Assembly: GCA_029706075.1 (NCBI GenBank)
Contig: JAINUG010000039.1
Span: 5,708,001 to 5,772,000, forward strand
Origin: Aldrovandia affinis
Lineage: Eukaryota > Chordata > Actinopteri > Notacanthiformes > Halosauridae
DNA: 64,000 bases
Direction of reading: 5' to 3'
Under the pieces are notes generated by a model. The model was not told where the DNA came from. It saw only the letters and a program-made list of their open reading frames with translations, and made no database searches. Positions 22,018 through 34,037 of this stretch are shown piece after piece; the first letter of the stretch is position 1, and every line of letters begins with the position of its first letter. Both the position numbers and the translations under genes were made by a program.

Positions 22018-22720
22018 ATGCCTAGGGTCATGAATAAAAATGCTGGGCAGGCCCATGTGCCCATTATTTTGGCTACCATGGCCAGAAAAAGAGATCTCAG
22101 TGACTTTGAAAGAGGAGTGATTGTTGGGGCACGTTTGGCAGGAGCTTCAGTGACAGGTCTGCTCAAATTGCTGGTGCTTTACAAGGGGGAAGTGGCTAAG
22201 GTGATATTGGCATGGAAGTCTAAGGGAAAGACATCATCATCTAGAAGCAACTGTGGTTGAAAGCGCATGCTCCTTGACCGTGATTTCCCCACATTGGGTC
22301 GAGATGCAATGCAAAATAGACAAGCAACAAATCAGTTAACTGCACATATAAATCTAGGCCGTGAGCAGGCAGTTTCATCAATAACAGTCTGTTGAGAACT
22401 TCACAGAGAGGGATACTATGGTCAGGTTGCAGTACATGAACCCCCTATTACACCTAATAATGCATGTTTGTGAGTAAAGTGGTGGATAGAAAAATGGAAA
22501 ATAGGCATATATCATCAGATGAGTCAGCCTAAAGAAACCTACAGGCCCGAGTGCTTGTTTCCCACAGTGAGGCTTCTGGTGGCTCTGTTATGGTGTTGTC
22601 GAGGAGGTGCATTTTGGTAATCCTACGCAGGCAAACAGAATATAGCCCAGCCTAACCTAAATGCTCATAAACAAGCATGGTGCAATCATTGAGAGGTTCA
22701 TTACTCTGTGAATGAAACCA
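22018..22720 (+). pseudogene. Tc1-like transposase remnant, unit 1
   Basis: The frame from 22078 starts MARKRDLSDFERGVIVGARL, a Tc1-type N-terminal helix-turn-helix, and stops at 22260. Further frames continue with KRMLLDRDFPTLGRDAMQNR and ELHREGYYG separated by stops. The left end of the Tc1-type element (CAGGTAACTGCCAAAATAAA) is at 21296, split from the rest by the pogo insertion. It is not functional. Confidence 0.75.
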
Positions 22721-22780
22721 GGGCACTAGGGTATGTAGCCTTGGCAGCCCGCGCAGTCCATATTAAATCAGCACAACAAA

Positions 22781-22950
22781 CTCCTAGTGCCCAGACAAGG
22801 GAACTAATCACACTCCTAGTGCCCAGCCAAGGGGACTAACCACACTCCTAGTGCCCAGCCAAGGGAACTAATCACACTCCTAGGCCTCAGCCATGGGGAC
22901 TAATCACACTCCTAGTCCCCTGTTCAGGGAAATAATCACACTCCTATTGA
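22781..22950. repeat. ~34-bp minisatellite, five units (unit 1)
   Basis: CTCCTAGTGCCCAGCCAAGG followed by GAACTAATCACA, repeated with drift. A copy in unit 2 lies at 26840-27009. It is absent from unit 3, which ends at the first base of the array. Confidence 0.85.
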
Positions 22951-23148
22951 AGCTCCAGGAGATGATGTCACCTTCAGTGGCAGATATTCATGTGCTCACT
23001 GACGTTTATGGAAAATTTTCTATAAAATACCCAAGCTAATGAATTCAGAAAAGTATGATGACAGATACACTACATTAAGAGCTTCTACAGGCAGAATGTA
23101 TATTGCATTTGTGATAAATTGATGAAAATAAAGTCTGTTATACTGTAC

Positions 23149-23190
23149 CTGCAGGTGAAGCAGGGTGAGTTTCTTCTGGTCTTGCAGTTC
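23149..23190 (-). CDS. Receptor cytoplasmic tail exon C, copy 2
   Basis: 42 nt, phase 1 to phase 1, between acceptor AACACTGCAG and donor GCAG|GTACAG. The peptide is TARPEETHPASPA. It is 9 nt shorter than copy 1, in frame. Confidence 0.45.
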
Positions 23191-24453
23191 CTGCAGTGTT
23201 GTAAAATTGCCGCATAGATGAAATACACAGACTCTCATGGAAGGACCAGTCCTTATGGACTTTATTACATTTACAGAACCACATACATCTGGGCCCAACA
23301 ATCCAAAGCATCGATGTTGTCAACATAATATTTAATATTTTTGTGTGGTTTGTTTTTATCGTAGTATTGCTTATTCTGCACTGTCGCTCTCCTTCCGCAC
23401 ATAAAACATCGCATAAAGATCATTTTAACGACAGGCTGAATTTCATTAGTTTACATACAGTATGTTTTTTGTTGTTGTTGTATATTCTTGTATGCATTTA
23501 TTTTTGTATGTTTGTTTATTAAATTATTGTTAATTTTATGTCATTGTGTCTGTTCTAGTCTGCCCATGGACTACAGATGTAAATGAGCTGCTCAGCTGAA
23601 TGTGGCACCTGTACACTGGTGCTTTACACTGGTGCTGTCAGCACGTCTGTGTTAAGGTGTTACACATGTCTCTGTTACCTTAACACAGACATGCCGATTA
23701 TTGTGCACTGTCCCTGTACATGCTATGTATACATAAATTGAAAGCGCAGTGCAGATGCAGTCCCAGTTGGTTCTTGATGTTTTGTAGTGGCGCAGGTGCA
23801 TACAACGGTGTGGGGAACAGGGGCAGGCTTGGTCATTTAAAGGTGTGGACTGGTGCAAACCAATACGGCGGTGATTATTTAACAAATTTCATGGGCCTGA
23901 TCAATCCTAAAACCGAAGAAACATGGTCTTAACACAAAGACACGTGTGCTCTGTTGGTGTTATTACTATACGAGAATGCACATGAAATGCTCTCACATAT
24001 AGATGTGTTGAAACTGAATTGCCCCTATCTTTTTATTTCTACTGTCCATATGAAATTGAGCTGCTCATGATGATGGGATGTGAAAGAATTAAAGACCGCA
24101 GTCAGTGTTACCTTCCTCTTCTCTTGGCAGTAATGAAACACATTCTGAAAGTAAAAAATAAAGTTTTTAGTAGACAAATGGTTGTGGCACACATTATACG
24201 TACGTAGTTATACTGTATTATTGTGGGTGTTTCCTTTGTAAACAAATGCTTTAATTCAGGGGTTTTTTAAACCAGTTTTCATTCTTTGTCTGGTTAGATT
24301 TTCTATCCAAAGCTGGGAAAACTGTATCACTGTACTATTTAACACAAGAGTATAACATAATCACAACATACCAGTAGCTGTAGTGTTTAAGACCATACAG
24401 TACAACACATTTTAACAGCAGTAGCACAGAACAGCACAGAAGCTAGCTACAGG

Positions 24454-25347
24454 CAGAGATGGGCAAAGATACATCAAAATGTATCTTGTTACAAAATACA
24501 AAATACCCCTCAAATAAATGTATCAGATCAAAACACAAAATACTGGTGCCAGAAAATGTATCAGATAAAATACATGTATTTTGTATTTTCAAAATACAGG
24601 GAAAAAAAACTTGTCTCCAATTGGCTATCGTAGGCCAACATATGAATAGGTGGCTGCCTTTCTCTATGAATATGAGCAAAAAGCCCAAATCACATAGGCT
24701 ATCGCCGTGTGTTAAGTGTTAGAGGCACAGTCACATTTTTAGCATCTCCTAATTAGTTTGCCCACATTACTCCCTCCATTTTGGTTGTTTGGGCTATTGG
24801 CAACCAATTTCTTATCTTTGATGCTATTTGTATATAAAAGAAAAATACTGAAAATAGTACAGTACAAACTTACAAACAAATCAGCATGAATTGTACATGC
24901 TAGCTTGTGAGTCACAAAGTGGCGTTTTGAGAAATCGTCTTTTCTAACTTTCTACGTCACGCCACGATTTCTCAAAACGCCACTTAGAATACTGTGAGTA
25001 GGCTTGTGTGAAAACAAGCGCCGAATTCTCAATAGCTGCCTGCGACCAGATACATGCATGCATCCACGTGTGCATGCATTCACTGCCTTGTCCAACCGAC
25101 AGAGAGCGGGTCTAAAAATCACTGTGTGAGTGTGTCTAAGTGTACTGTTGTTCTTTTTTTATGTTCTTTGAATCATGGATAAAGTATTTTGAGTATTTTG
25201 AAAATACAAAATTACTCCACCCTAAAGTATCTTGTTACAAATTACATTTTATTTTTTTCAGCCCTGTCAAATACAAATGACAAAATACTCAAAAGTAATT
25301 GAAATACGTATTTCAAATACAAGTAACAGAAATACTGCCCATCTCTG
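24454..25347. mobile_element. hAT-type element in unit 2
   Basis: Same element and same GCTACAGG target duplication (24446-24453, 25348-25355) as in unit 1. A duplicate by segmental duplication, not an independent insertion. Confidence 0.9.
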
Positions 25348-25379
25348 GCTACAGGTAACTGCCAAAATAAAGGAAAGTA

Positions 25380-26009
25380 CAGTGGCACCTCGGCCCACTA
25401 ACTTAATTTGTTCGTTGACTCCGTTCGCGAACCGAAATGTTCGCGAACCGAAATAATTTTTCCCATTGAAATTAATGTAAATCCAATTAATCCGTTCTCC
25501 AGCCCCAGAAACACTTTTTCTAAACTTTTTTATGGGTTTATGTGTAGCAAAAATATAGAAAGGAATTAAAGATAACCTTAATTATAGAAAAATACATTAA
25601 TACTAAAATAAAACATAATAATTGTTTATAACACGAACACCACTCTCACGTTTAGCTATTATTTCCTTCTTCGTTTCTACTGTAATACGCTTTAGGCTTC
25701 TTAACACCACTATCAGTAGCACTTTTCACTTTCTTGGGAGCCATAATGAGGGCAAATTTAATGGAAATAGCACAAAAGGAACGTGTATCAAAAGGAGAAC
25801 ACAACGACGAAACGATGCAAACAATGCTGAGTACTAAGCACAACTGACGCTATCCACGACGCGCTACGGCGAGAAGCCCGCGAGTTTGTGTGTTTGTGCG
25901 TTCGTGCACCGAGGGCTTGTTCGCGGACCGAGTTCAAATTTGTTCGGAAAGTGTGTTCATGGGCCGATTTGTTCGTGAGTAAGGGAGTTCGCGGGCCAAG
26001 GTTCCACTG
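25380..26009 (-). mobile_element. pogo/Tigger-type element in unit 2
   Basis: Copy of 21324-21950, TA-flanked. It has extra single-base indels in the N-terminal transposase frame (for example near 25692). Confidence 0.85.
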
Positions 26010-26076
26010 TATATTGAAAGCTGGTGCTTCCACACAGGTGTGGTTCCTGAGGTAATTAAGCAATTAATATTCCATC

Positions 26077-26780
26077 ATGCCTAGGGTCATGAATAAAAAT
26101 GCTGGGCAGGCCCATGTGCCCATTATTTTGGCTACCATGGCCAGAAAAAGAGATCTCAGTGACTTTGAAAGAGGAGTGATTGTTGGGGCACGTTTGGCAA
26201 GAGCTTCAGTGACAAGTCTGCTCAAATTGCTGATGCTTTACAAGGGGGAAGTGGCTAAGGTGATATTGGCATGGAAGTCTAAGGGAAAGACATCATCATC
26301 TAGAAGCAACTGTGGTTGAAAGCGCATGCTCCTTGACCGTGATTTCCCCACATTGGGTCGAGATGCAATGCAAAATAGACAAGCAACAAATCAGTTAACT
26401 GCACATATAAATCTAGGCCGTGAGCAGGCAGTTTCATCAATAACAGTCTGTTGAGAACTTCACAGAGAGGGATACTATGGTCAAGTTGCAGTACATGAAC
26501 CCTCTATTACACCTAATAATGCATGTTTGTGAGTAAAGTGGTGCATAGAACAGTGGAAAACAGGCATATATCACCAGATGAGTCAGCCTAAAGAAACCTA
26601 CAGGCCCGAGTGCTTGTTTCCCACAGTGAGGCTTCTGGTGGCTCTGTTATGGTGTTGTCGAGGAGGTGCATTTTGGTCATCCTACGCAGGCAAACAGAAT
26701 ATAGCCCAGCCTAACCTAAATGCTCATAAACAAGCATGGTGCAATCATTGAGAGGTTCATTACTCTGTGAATGAAACCAG
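26077..26780 (+). pseudogene. Tc1-like transposase remnant, unit 2
   Basis: Same stops and frames as the unit 1 copy, with a few substitutions. Confidence 0.75.
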
Positions 26781-26839
26781 GGCACTAGGGTATGTAGCCT
26801 TGGCAGCCCGCACAGTCCATATTAAATCAGCACAACAAA

Positions 26840-27009
26840 CTCCTAGTGCCCAGACAAGGGAACTAATCACACTCCTAGTGCCCAGCCAAGGGGACTAACC
26901 ACACGCCTAGTGCCCAGCCAAGGGAACTAATCACACTCCTAGGCCTCAGCCATGGGGACTAATCACACTCCTAGTCCCCTGTTCAGGGAAATAATCACAC
27001 TCCTATTGA
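26840..27009. repeat. ~34-bp minisatellite (unit 2)
   Basis: Copy of the array at 22781-22950, with the same number of units. Confidence 0.85.
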
Positions 27010-27207
27010 AGCTCCAGGAGATGATGTCACCTTCAGTGGCAGATATTCATGTGCTCACTGACGTTTATGGAAAATTTTCTATAAAATACCCAAGCTAATG
27101 AATTCAGAAAAGTATGATGACAGATACACTACATTAAGAGCTTCTACAGGCAGAATGTATATTGCATTTGTGATAAATTGATGAAAATAAAGTCTGTTAT
27201 ACTGTAC

Positions 27208-27246
27208 CTGCAGGTGAAGCACCAGTTTCTTCTGGTCTTGCAGTTC
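27208..27246 (-). CDS. Receptor cytoplasmic tail exon C, copy 3
   Basis: 39 nt, phase 1 to phase 1, peptide TARPEETGASPA, donor GCAG|GTACAG. It is the first tail exon met after the transmembrane exon on the minus strand, about 6.7 kb away. It is 12 nt shorter than copy 1, in frame. Confidence 0.45.
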
Positions 27247-28601
27247 CTGCAGTGTTGTAAAATTACCGCATAGATGAAATACACAGACTGTCATGGAAGG
27301 ACCAGTCCTTATGGACTTGATTACATTTACAGAACCACATACATCTGGGCCCAACAATCCAAAGCATCGATGTTGTCAACATAATATTTAATATCTTTGT
27401 GTGGTTTGTTTTTATCGTAGTATTGCTTATTCTGCACTGTCGCTCTCCTTCCGCACATAAAACAATGCATAAAGATAATTTTAACGACAGGCTGAATTTC
27501 ATTAGTTTACATACAGTACGTTTTTTGTTGTTGTTGTATATTCTTGTATGCATTTATTTTTGTATGTTTGTTTATTAAATTATTGTTGATTTTATGTAAT
27601 TGTGTCTGTTCTAGTCTGCCCAGGGACTACAGATGTATATGAGCTGCTCAGCTGAATGTGGCACCTGTACACTGGTGCTTTACACTGGTGCTGTCAGCAT
27701 GTCTGTGTTAAGGTGTTACACATGTCTCTGTTACCTTAACACAGACATGCCGATTATTGTGCACTGTCCCTGTACATGCTATGTATACATAAATTGAAAG
27801 CGCAGTGCAGATGCAGTCACAGTTGGTTCTTGATGTTTTGTAGTGGCGCAGGTGCATACAATGGTGTGTGGAACAGGGGCAGGCTTGGTCATTTAAAGGT
27901 GTGGACTGGTGCAAACCAATACGGCGGTGATTATTTAACAAATTTCATGGGCCTGATAAATCCTAAAACCGAAGAAACCTGGTCTTAACACAAAGACACG
28001 TGTGCTCTGTTGGTGTTATTACTATATGAGACTGCACATGAAATGCTCTCACATATAGATGTGTTGAAACTGAATTGCCCCTCTCTTTTTATTTCTACTG
28101 TCCGTATTAAATTGATCTGCTCATGATGATGGGATGTGAAAGAATTAAAGACTACAGTCAGTGTTACCTTCATCTTCTCTTCGCCGGCATAGCAAACAAT
28201 CTGGAAGTAAAAAATAGTAAAAAAAAGTTTTTAGTAGACAAATGGTGGGGCACACATTATACGTACGTAGTTATACTGTATTATTGTGGGTGTTTCCTTT
28301 GTAAACAAATGCTTTAATTCAGTTTTTTTTAAAGCAGTTTTCATTCTTTGTTTGGTTAGATTTTCTACCAAAAGCTGGGAAAAGTACTGTATCACTGTAC
28401 TATTTAACACAAGACATAATCACAACATACCAGTAGCTGTAGTGTTTAAGACCATACAGTACAACCCATTTTAACAGCAGTAGCACAGAACAGCACAGAA
28501 GCTAGCTACAGGTAACTGCCAAAATAAAGGAAAGTATATTGAAAGCTGGTGCTTCCACACGGGTGTGGTTCCTGAGGTAATTAAGCAATTAATATTCCAT
28601 C

Positions 28602-29300
28602 ATGCCTAGGGTCATGAATAAAAATGCTGGGCAGGCCCATGTGCCCATTATTTTGGCTACCATGGCCAGAAAAAGAGATCTCAGTGACTTTGAAAGAGGA
28701 GTGATTGTTGGGGCACATTTGGCAGGAGCTTCAGTGACAAGTCTGCTCAAATTGCTGATGTTTTACAAGGGGGAAGTGGCTAATGTGATATTGGCATGGA
28801 AGTCTAAGGGAAAGACATCATCATCTAGAAGCAACTGTGGTTGAAAGCGCATGCTCCTTGACCGTGATTTCCCCACATTGGGTCGAGATGCAATACAAAA
28901 TAGACAAGCAACAAATCAGTTAACTGCACATATAAATCTAGGCCGTGAGCAGGCAGTTTAATGAATAACAGTCTGTTGAGAACTTCACAGAGAGGGATAC
29001 TATGGTCAGGTTGTAGTACATAAACCCCCTATTACACCTAATAATGCATGTTTGTGAGTAAAGTGGTGCAAAGAACAGTGGAAAACAGGCATATGTTCAG
29101 ATGAGTCAGCCTAAAGAAACCTACAGGCCCGAGTGCTTGTTTCCCACAGTGAGGCTTCTGGTGGCTCTGTTACGGTGTTGTCGAGAAGGTGCATTTTGGT
29201 CATCCTACGCAGGCAAACAGAATATAGCCCAGCCTAACCTAAATGCTCATAAACAAGCATGGTGCAATCAGTGAGAGGTTTATTACTCTGTGAATGAAAC
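28602..29300 (+). pseudogene. Tc1-like transposase remnant, unit 3
   Basis: Same decayed transposase as in units 1 and 2. Here the left terminus at about 28510 is contiguous with the body because the pogo element never inserted. Confidence 0.75.
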
Positions 29301-29363
29301 CAGGGCACTAGGGTATGTAGCCTTGGCAGCCCATGCAGTCCATATTAAATCAGCATAACAAAC

Positions 29364-30494
29364 TTACAAGCCTATATTACACACCCCAATTTCAGGGTTC
29401 TACCTATGAGCTGGAAATTATGAGTCAGGGAGAAAATAATTATGAGCCAGAAATAAGCAGAGGTCAACATGGTATGATTGGCCTTGTCACATGGTAGCAA
29501 TATTCCCTGTCTGAGCATATTATGTCTCAGACAGGGAACAGCTCAACCAACATCTCTGTATAAAGTCTTCCCCAGGCCTTATCAGTGTTTGGTATCACAA
29601 CAATTCTAATCAAAGACGATCATATCAGTGGATACCTTGAAAAGATATCTTGTGGTAGTAAGTGACCCAAAACTAAAAATAAAAAGGGGTCTGAACCTGG
29701 CTTGCACAGGGTTTTCCCCCAAATAGTAAATTAATCAGTCATGGGCTAAAGAGGGAGGAAGCCAACCTCCCCCCCTCCTCCAAACACTTAAAGTGTGACC
29801 TGGTTATGGCATGAGCACAGTTGTTTGGCAGTTTTAGAGGAGTCCAGCAATTCAAGGGTGATTCAACAGCATTCCTGCAAATTAAAAGTAAAAAGGAGTG
29901 ACAATCCTGCGTCAGAAATAGCGGAACGGCAAGAGAAAAGAAAAAGAATACTCCATTGTTCAGACAGCACAGTAACTGCTAGTGCTACAGTACTTGGTAT
30001 TCAGATTTTTCATGGGCAGGTAATCTCCAATCAATTTCACTTCCATACGAAAACAGAGGGAGCATCTGTTAATAAAGCAAGACCTGTGTGTAGCCGTATT
30101 CTGGCTCTGCTCCCAGTTGGCAGGGCCATGTGTCACATTAAAGTTTCAGGTAAAATGCTACTTGCACTATTGCTTTATTTCCAGTTTTTCTGTTGTCCAT
30201 TTAGCTAAATAAGTATTCTAATTCTATTCTAGTATTTTAATAGTTCAGAAGAAATTTCTTATTGTGTTAGAAATATTAACTACCACAGTGAGTAATATAC
30301 AAATGCAGACATATAACCTCAATACAGCTGAAATAGCTGTTTTGGTTCACATTTATGTGTGACAGAAAATATTATATTTAATATGTGTTTAGTGTTTATT
30401 GTGAACTGTTTTACATACTCACTAAAAATATTGGATGGAGGCCTCAGTTGTTTTAGGTTTGATATAAATGTGGCTTTAGTAAGCACAATCACTG
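29364..30494. other. No gene recognised
   Basis: A 137-codon plus-strand frame (29795-30208) has no recognisable motif. Nothing else was identified. Confidence 0.35.
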
Positions 30495-31031
30495 GTGCTT
30501 GCTTTTCAGGCGGCTACAGGAACTGTTCCACCTTACCTCCAGACACTCATCACACCCTACACCCCAGCCAGACCCCTCTGCTCAGCCTCCTCTGGCAAAC
30601 TGACTGTCCCATCCCTCTGGGTGCCAGGCAGCCGCTCCTCGCGGTCTCACCTCTTATCTGTCCTGACCCCTCGGTGGTGGAATGACCTTCCACAATCGGT
30701 CAGGACCGCAGAATCACTTGCGATCTTCCGCAAGAGACTCAAAACCCACCTTTTCAGACTCCACTACCACTGAATTCTGTACATCATCACCACCACTGCC
30801 TACTTGCTCAACACTTATTGTATATGCATCCCTGCCTTCTATACTAATACTAACCTTTGCCTTCCCAGTGCTACAGGTATGGTATGCAGGTGCCTACAAC
30901 GATGTCCATCGCTGTACTACTGCACTGATCTTGTGCGCAAACTATGATTGTTCCTACCATGTATTAATGCACATCTTGTAAGTCGCTCTGGATAAGAGCG
31001 TCTGCTAAATGCTTAAAATGTAAAAAAATGT
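30495..31031 (+). mobile_element. L2-like LINE, 5'-truncated 3' end
   Basis: Encodes the C-terminal end of a LINE reverse transcriptase ORF: VPPYLQTLITPYTPARPL, then WNDLPQSVRTAESLAIFRKR and LKTHLF, then a stop. The 3'UTR ends in AAGTCGCTCTGGATAAGAGC, GTCTGCTAAATG and A-rich repeats, the L2-type tail shared with the SINEs here. The right half is homologous to 62300-62473. Confidence 0.8.
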
Positions 31032-32103
31032 CAAATGTGGCTTTAGTGCCAAAGCAACTCAGTTGGGTAAAATTGTGTGTGTGTCGTATAATTATTTATT
31101 GCAAAAAGGTGTGCCTCGGTATAGAAAAGGTTGGGAACCACTGCAGTGCAGCACAGCACAGAATAGCACGCAGGACAGCACAGCACACACGACAAATCAG
31201 TTCTCTTGTTCTACCCACATTAGCTCTGCTGGCACTGCATGTTTATTATAAACACTGCAAGTCACAGTGCTACATCCACTAGAAACACACACCCCAACAT
31301 GCATTTCCACACACTTTCCCTCAAAGTGCCCCTGGCACTGCGAAAGGCAAATTCACCTGCTGATGGAAGTTCCAACTGCCCCACCCTTCCCCCTTTGACT
31401 GAATACATAGATGTGATGCATAGGGATGCATGTGTGCAAACTGAGGCCGATGTCAAAACATCCAAAACTGTAGCTTTAAAAAATGTATTTATTTTCAAGC
31501 ATTTATTGAAATCAGCCAATTTGGGACAAATTTGTGCAACTAAAATTGCATGGCACAGACTTCTGCTTTTGGGAAAACAACCTCCATCATTCAGACAGGA
31601 AGGTTTAGCCATACATTTCATTACCATATAAGGACATATACGCAACCCCAGAAGTGACTTCACCTCATGGCTGCTGTTACCAAACTAGAATCTGACTGAT
31701 TCTGTAAAAAGCACTTTCAATACATTGTGACGAGATGAAAGATTAAATGTTTAACTAATCATTTTTTCAAAAATATCAGGTTTGATCAGATAGTGAAATG
31801 TCCATTTTGGCTGTGGCAAAGAATTTACTAGAGTAAAGTTAGAGTAAACTTTACTTTAATTGGGATTTTCAAAACACTACTTTTCAAAGTGCCTTTCTGA
31901 AGACAGTGGGGCATATGACCACTGTCCATGACTTTCCAAGATATAAATACTTTCACGGATTATCAAGGGCTGAGGGAACCCTTTGAAATATTCAACAGAT
32001 ATTTACAATTAATGGCTCTTTCAACAATTAAACTGTAAATCAACCTCTGGGATTTTGGTCCAAAAAATTTAAATCCATAAAAACTCTTTGCTGAATTTAT
32101 TCT
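31032..32103. other. No gene recognised
   Basis: Overlapping ~130-codon frames occur on both strands at 31.24-31.66 kb without motifs. CACAG-rich low-complexity text lies near 31.15 kb. Confidence 0.35.
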
Positions 32104-32426
32104 ATTAGCACTGAGCTTTTATCATTGTGTTGCTTACACAACGCTCTCATCCTGGGTGACTTTCATGACTTAGGTGTTTACCCATTATCCATTTTCCAAC
32201 TGGATATTCATTAAAACAATTCACTTTGGGTTGAATACTGAAACAAACTTCCGGTTGCACACACATGCATTGTTTCCCACATTTTATTTTCCCATGGATT
32301 TAATTAGCATTATGCAATTCTTTGCTCCTTGGCCTTTGAGAGTAGAGTATCTCCTACCCAGGGTCCAAGATGTTAAGATATAAGACTCCTACTGATCAAT
32401 GAAGATAATACAAATAAATCACTTAC

Positions 32427-32705
32427 CGATTACTGTCAGATTGTATTTCTTTAGAGTGGGCTGGTCATTGATCTGAACAGAATAGGGGCCATTGTCACCT
32501 TTGGTTAAGTGCCTAATCGTCAGATTCCCAGTTTTCGTATCCAGTGATGTGCGACCTTTAGAAATGCCAAAATATTCCGTTTCAGAATCCTTTTCCCATT
32601 CTGCCAACTTATTATCATGATACCTCCAAAGTATAATGGTAATGGGGGCTGCACTGGACTCAGGAGACAGCACTATCTCTTGTCCTGGATAACGAAAAAC
32701 ACCAT
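32427..32705 (-). CDS. CD2-family V-type Ig domain exon, copy A
   Basis: 279 nt between acceptor CATTCTCTTTCAG and donor AATCG|GTAAGT, phase 1 to phase 1. The domain starts GVFRYPGQEIVLSPESS. It shows IILWRYHDNKLAEWEK (strand C tryptophan), then RTSLDTKTGNLTIRHL and the Y of the D-x-G-x-Y region (GDNGPYSVQI). The B- and F-strand cysteines are absent, as known for D1 of CD2, CD48 and CD58. No C2 or transmembrane exon follows it on the minus strand before the tail exons, so copy A may be an incomplete duplicate or an alternatively used exon. Confidence 0.65.
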
Positions 32706-32783
32706 CTGAAAGAGAATGGATGAAATTAGATGTTGGTTATTCCACACGTGCGGAAAGTCTTAAAGCAAGGATAAACGCGATAC

Positions 32784-32907
32784 ATCCTTTTAATGTCACA
32801 AGGCCATGGAAAAGCACCACTGTAGCAGAAACCAAGATACACCTCAGGTCCAACTGACAGATCAGCTGATCTATCAAGAAGATGGAAGTCCTCTGAGGAC
32901 CTCCCAT
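32784..32907 (-). CDS. Candidate signal-peptide exon, copy A
   Basis: From the ATG at 32907 the minus strand encodes 41 residues including the hydrophobic run CILVSATVVLFHGLV. It then meets a possible donor GGAT|GTATCG giving phase 1, in step with the V exon. The intron would be 78 nt. The donor is weak and the hydrophobic core starts late for a signal peptide. The same exon is in copy B. Confidence 0.35.
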
Positions 32908-33436
32908 CCTACTTATTTTCAGAAGTTTGTGATGAACGTGAAATATGCATATTCTGTATACCTGTACCTCAGCAGTTCTTAAACTCGGTCCTGGAGTACC
33001 ACCATGTATGCTGGTTTTTGTTACAACCAATCTGTTGTGTGATTAAGATTGTTGAAAACATGAGTTTAGGTCACATAACTTTGTGCTGAAATAGATTTTA
33101 ACACAATGCAGGTTTGGCTCATTACCATTTGCTTTGTCATTTTCCACAAATATTTTAGTTTCAATGACCAGGTGTCCACACCTCCAGCGTTTCAATGATT
33201 TTGGCCTATCAATAAATCAAATAAAGATCCAACCTCTTTCAAAACGAATCACTTGCCACGACACAATACATAAAATGAAAGCATTAGTTGTCTGAGAACT
33301 GATTTGACTGATTAAAAGTCCTTTTTGCTGAATGTATTCTATGAATGAACCAGTGAAACAGGAAGATGGTAACTATTTCTGTAGCAGAGCTGGCATGAGT
33401 AATTATGATGGTAGAGTGAGGCTTCGTGAACCATAA

Positions 33437-33953
33437 AATGGGTGGAGCTACCATGTTCTACTCACTGGCTTGGATCAATCTTAGTGTGTTGCTTTATTTA
33501 TTTATTTAGTATTAGTGCTTTGCCCTGACTTAAAGCAGGAAACACTAATGCTAAAATCATCCAGCATTCTGTCACATTCCTTTCTGGAATGAGGGAAAAA
33601 GTATTATTATTAAATTAAATTATTTTATGAGTTAAGTGGACATATTGTATTAGATTGGAAAAATGTATGTTAATCTTCATTTTCAATCGACTGAACTATT
33701 ATCAGCTGTGGAACTTTGCAAATAAGAAGAATCTAGCCTCAATTCTGTTTTTTGAATGGAAAAATGGATGGAGCTTGGATTCAATCAGCCTTTGTCATTA
33801 CGTTAGGCAAGTTCAGCATCGGATCACCAAATTTAACTCACCAAACTGCGTCACTGAAAGAAGGCCTTTTTCTCTCGCTCCCCACAGAGGCACAAAAAGA
33901 GGAAGTGTGTCTTGATGTATGAATACTCACGTGTTCTTAGAACACACACTTAC
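33437..33953. other. Intron with a conserved block
   Basis: 33470-33560 is homologous to 59080-59190: GTTGCTTTATTTATTT, then TTAAAGCAGGAAACACTAAT and CATCCAGCATT. This intron block is therefore shared by two receptor loci. No other feature. Confidence 0.5.
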
Positions 33954-34037
33954 CTCTTTTACGGTACCCCACAATGGCAAGGACCAAAAGGACACCGACA
34001 ACGCCAACGACACTGACACCGATAATGGCAGAATTAT
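33954..34037 (-). CDS. CD2-family transmembrane exon
   Basis: 84 nt between acceptor TTATTTTAG and donor AGAG|GTAAGT, phase 1 to phase 1. It encodes NS then AIIGVSVVGVVGVLLVLAIV, G-Y and the basic R-K-R: a single ~21-residue transmembrane helix followed by a stop-transfer cluster. It lies about 400 bp downstream of the C2 exon on the minus strand, as expected for a type I CD2/SLAM-family receptor. Confidence 0.75.

Larger units (their letters stand above)
18981..23041. repeat. 4.06-kb tandem unit 1
   Basis: Begins AATTCAGAAAAGTATGACGA. The same sequence restarts at 23042 and 27101. Units 1 and 2 are near-identical along their whole length. Each contains tail exon C, an 890-bp hAT element, a pogo element and a Tc1-like remnant, ending in a ~34-bp minisatellite. 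Confidence 0.9.
23042..27100. repeat. 4.06-kb tandem unit 2
   Basis: Full second copy of unit 1 with the same insertions at the same bases, so the duplication post-dates the hAT and pogo insertions. Confidence 0.9.
27101..29363. repeat. Tandem unit 3 (short, lacks two insertions)
   Basis: Homologous to the first ~3.8 kb of units 1 and 2 but without the hAT and pogo elements; the empty sites are intact near 28515 and 28537. Homology stops at ATTAAATCAGCATAACAAAC near 29360, where the minisatellite starts in the other units. Confidence 0.9.
32104..33436. repeat. 1.33-kb duplication, copy A (signal + V exons)
   Basis: Matches 34721-36047 almost base for base; I see only a few substitutions, such as near 32963 and 33423. 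It begins TTAGCACTGAGCTTTTATCA and ends GTGAACCATAA. On the minus strand copy A sits between the transmembrane exon and tail exon C. Confidence 0.95.

Noticed and set aside
22781-22950. CRISPR-like array (regularly spaced repeats)
   Set aside because: Repeat and spacer are not distinguishable; it is a contiguous ~34-bp minisatellite in a fish genome, duplicated with its unit.
19600-27988. 70- and 77-codon frames repeated in all three tandem units on opposite strands
   Set aside because: Repeated because the DNA is repeated; antisense to each other and motif-free.
31239-31663. Overlapping 130-codon frames on both strands
   Set aside because: Each is the shadow of the other; no motif, splice context or second copy supports either.
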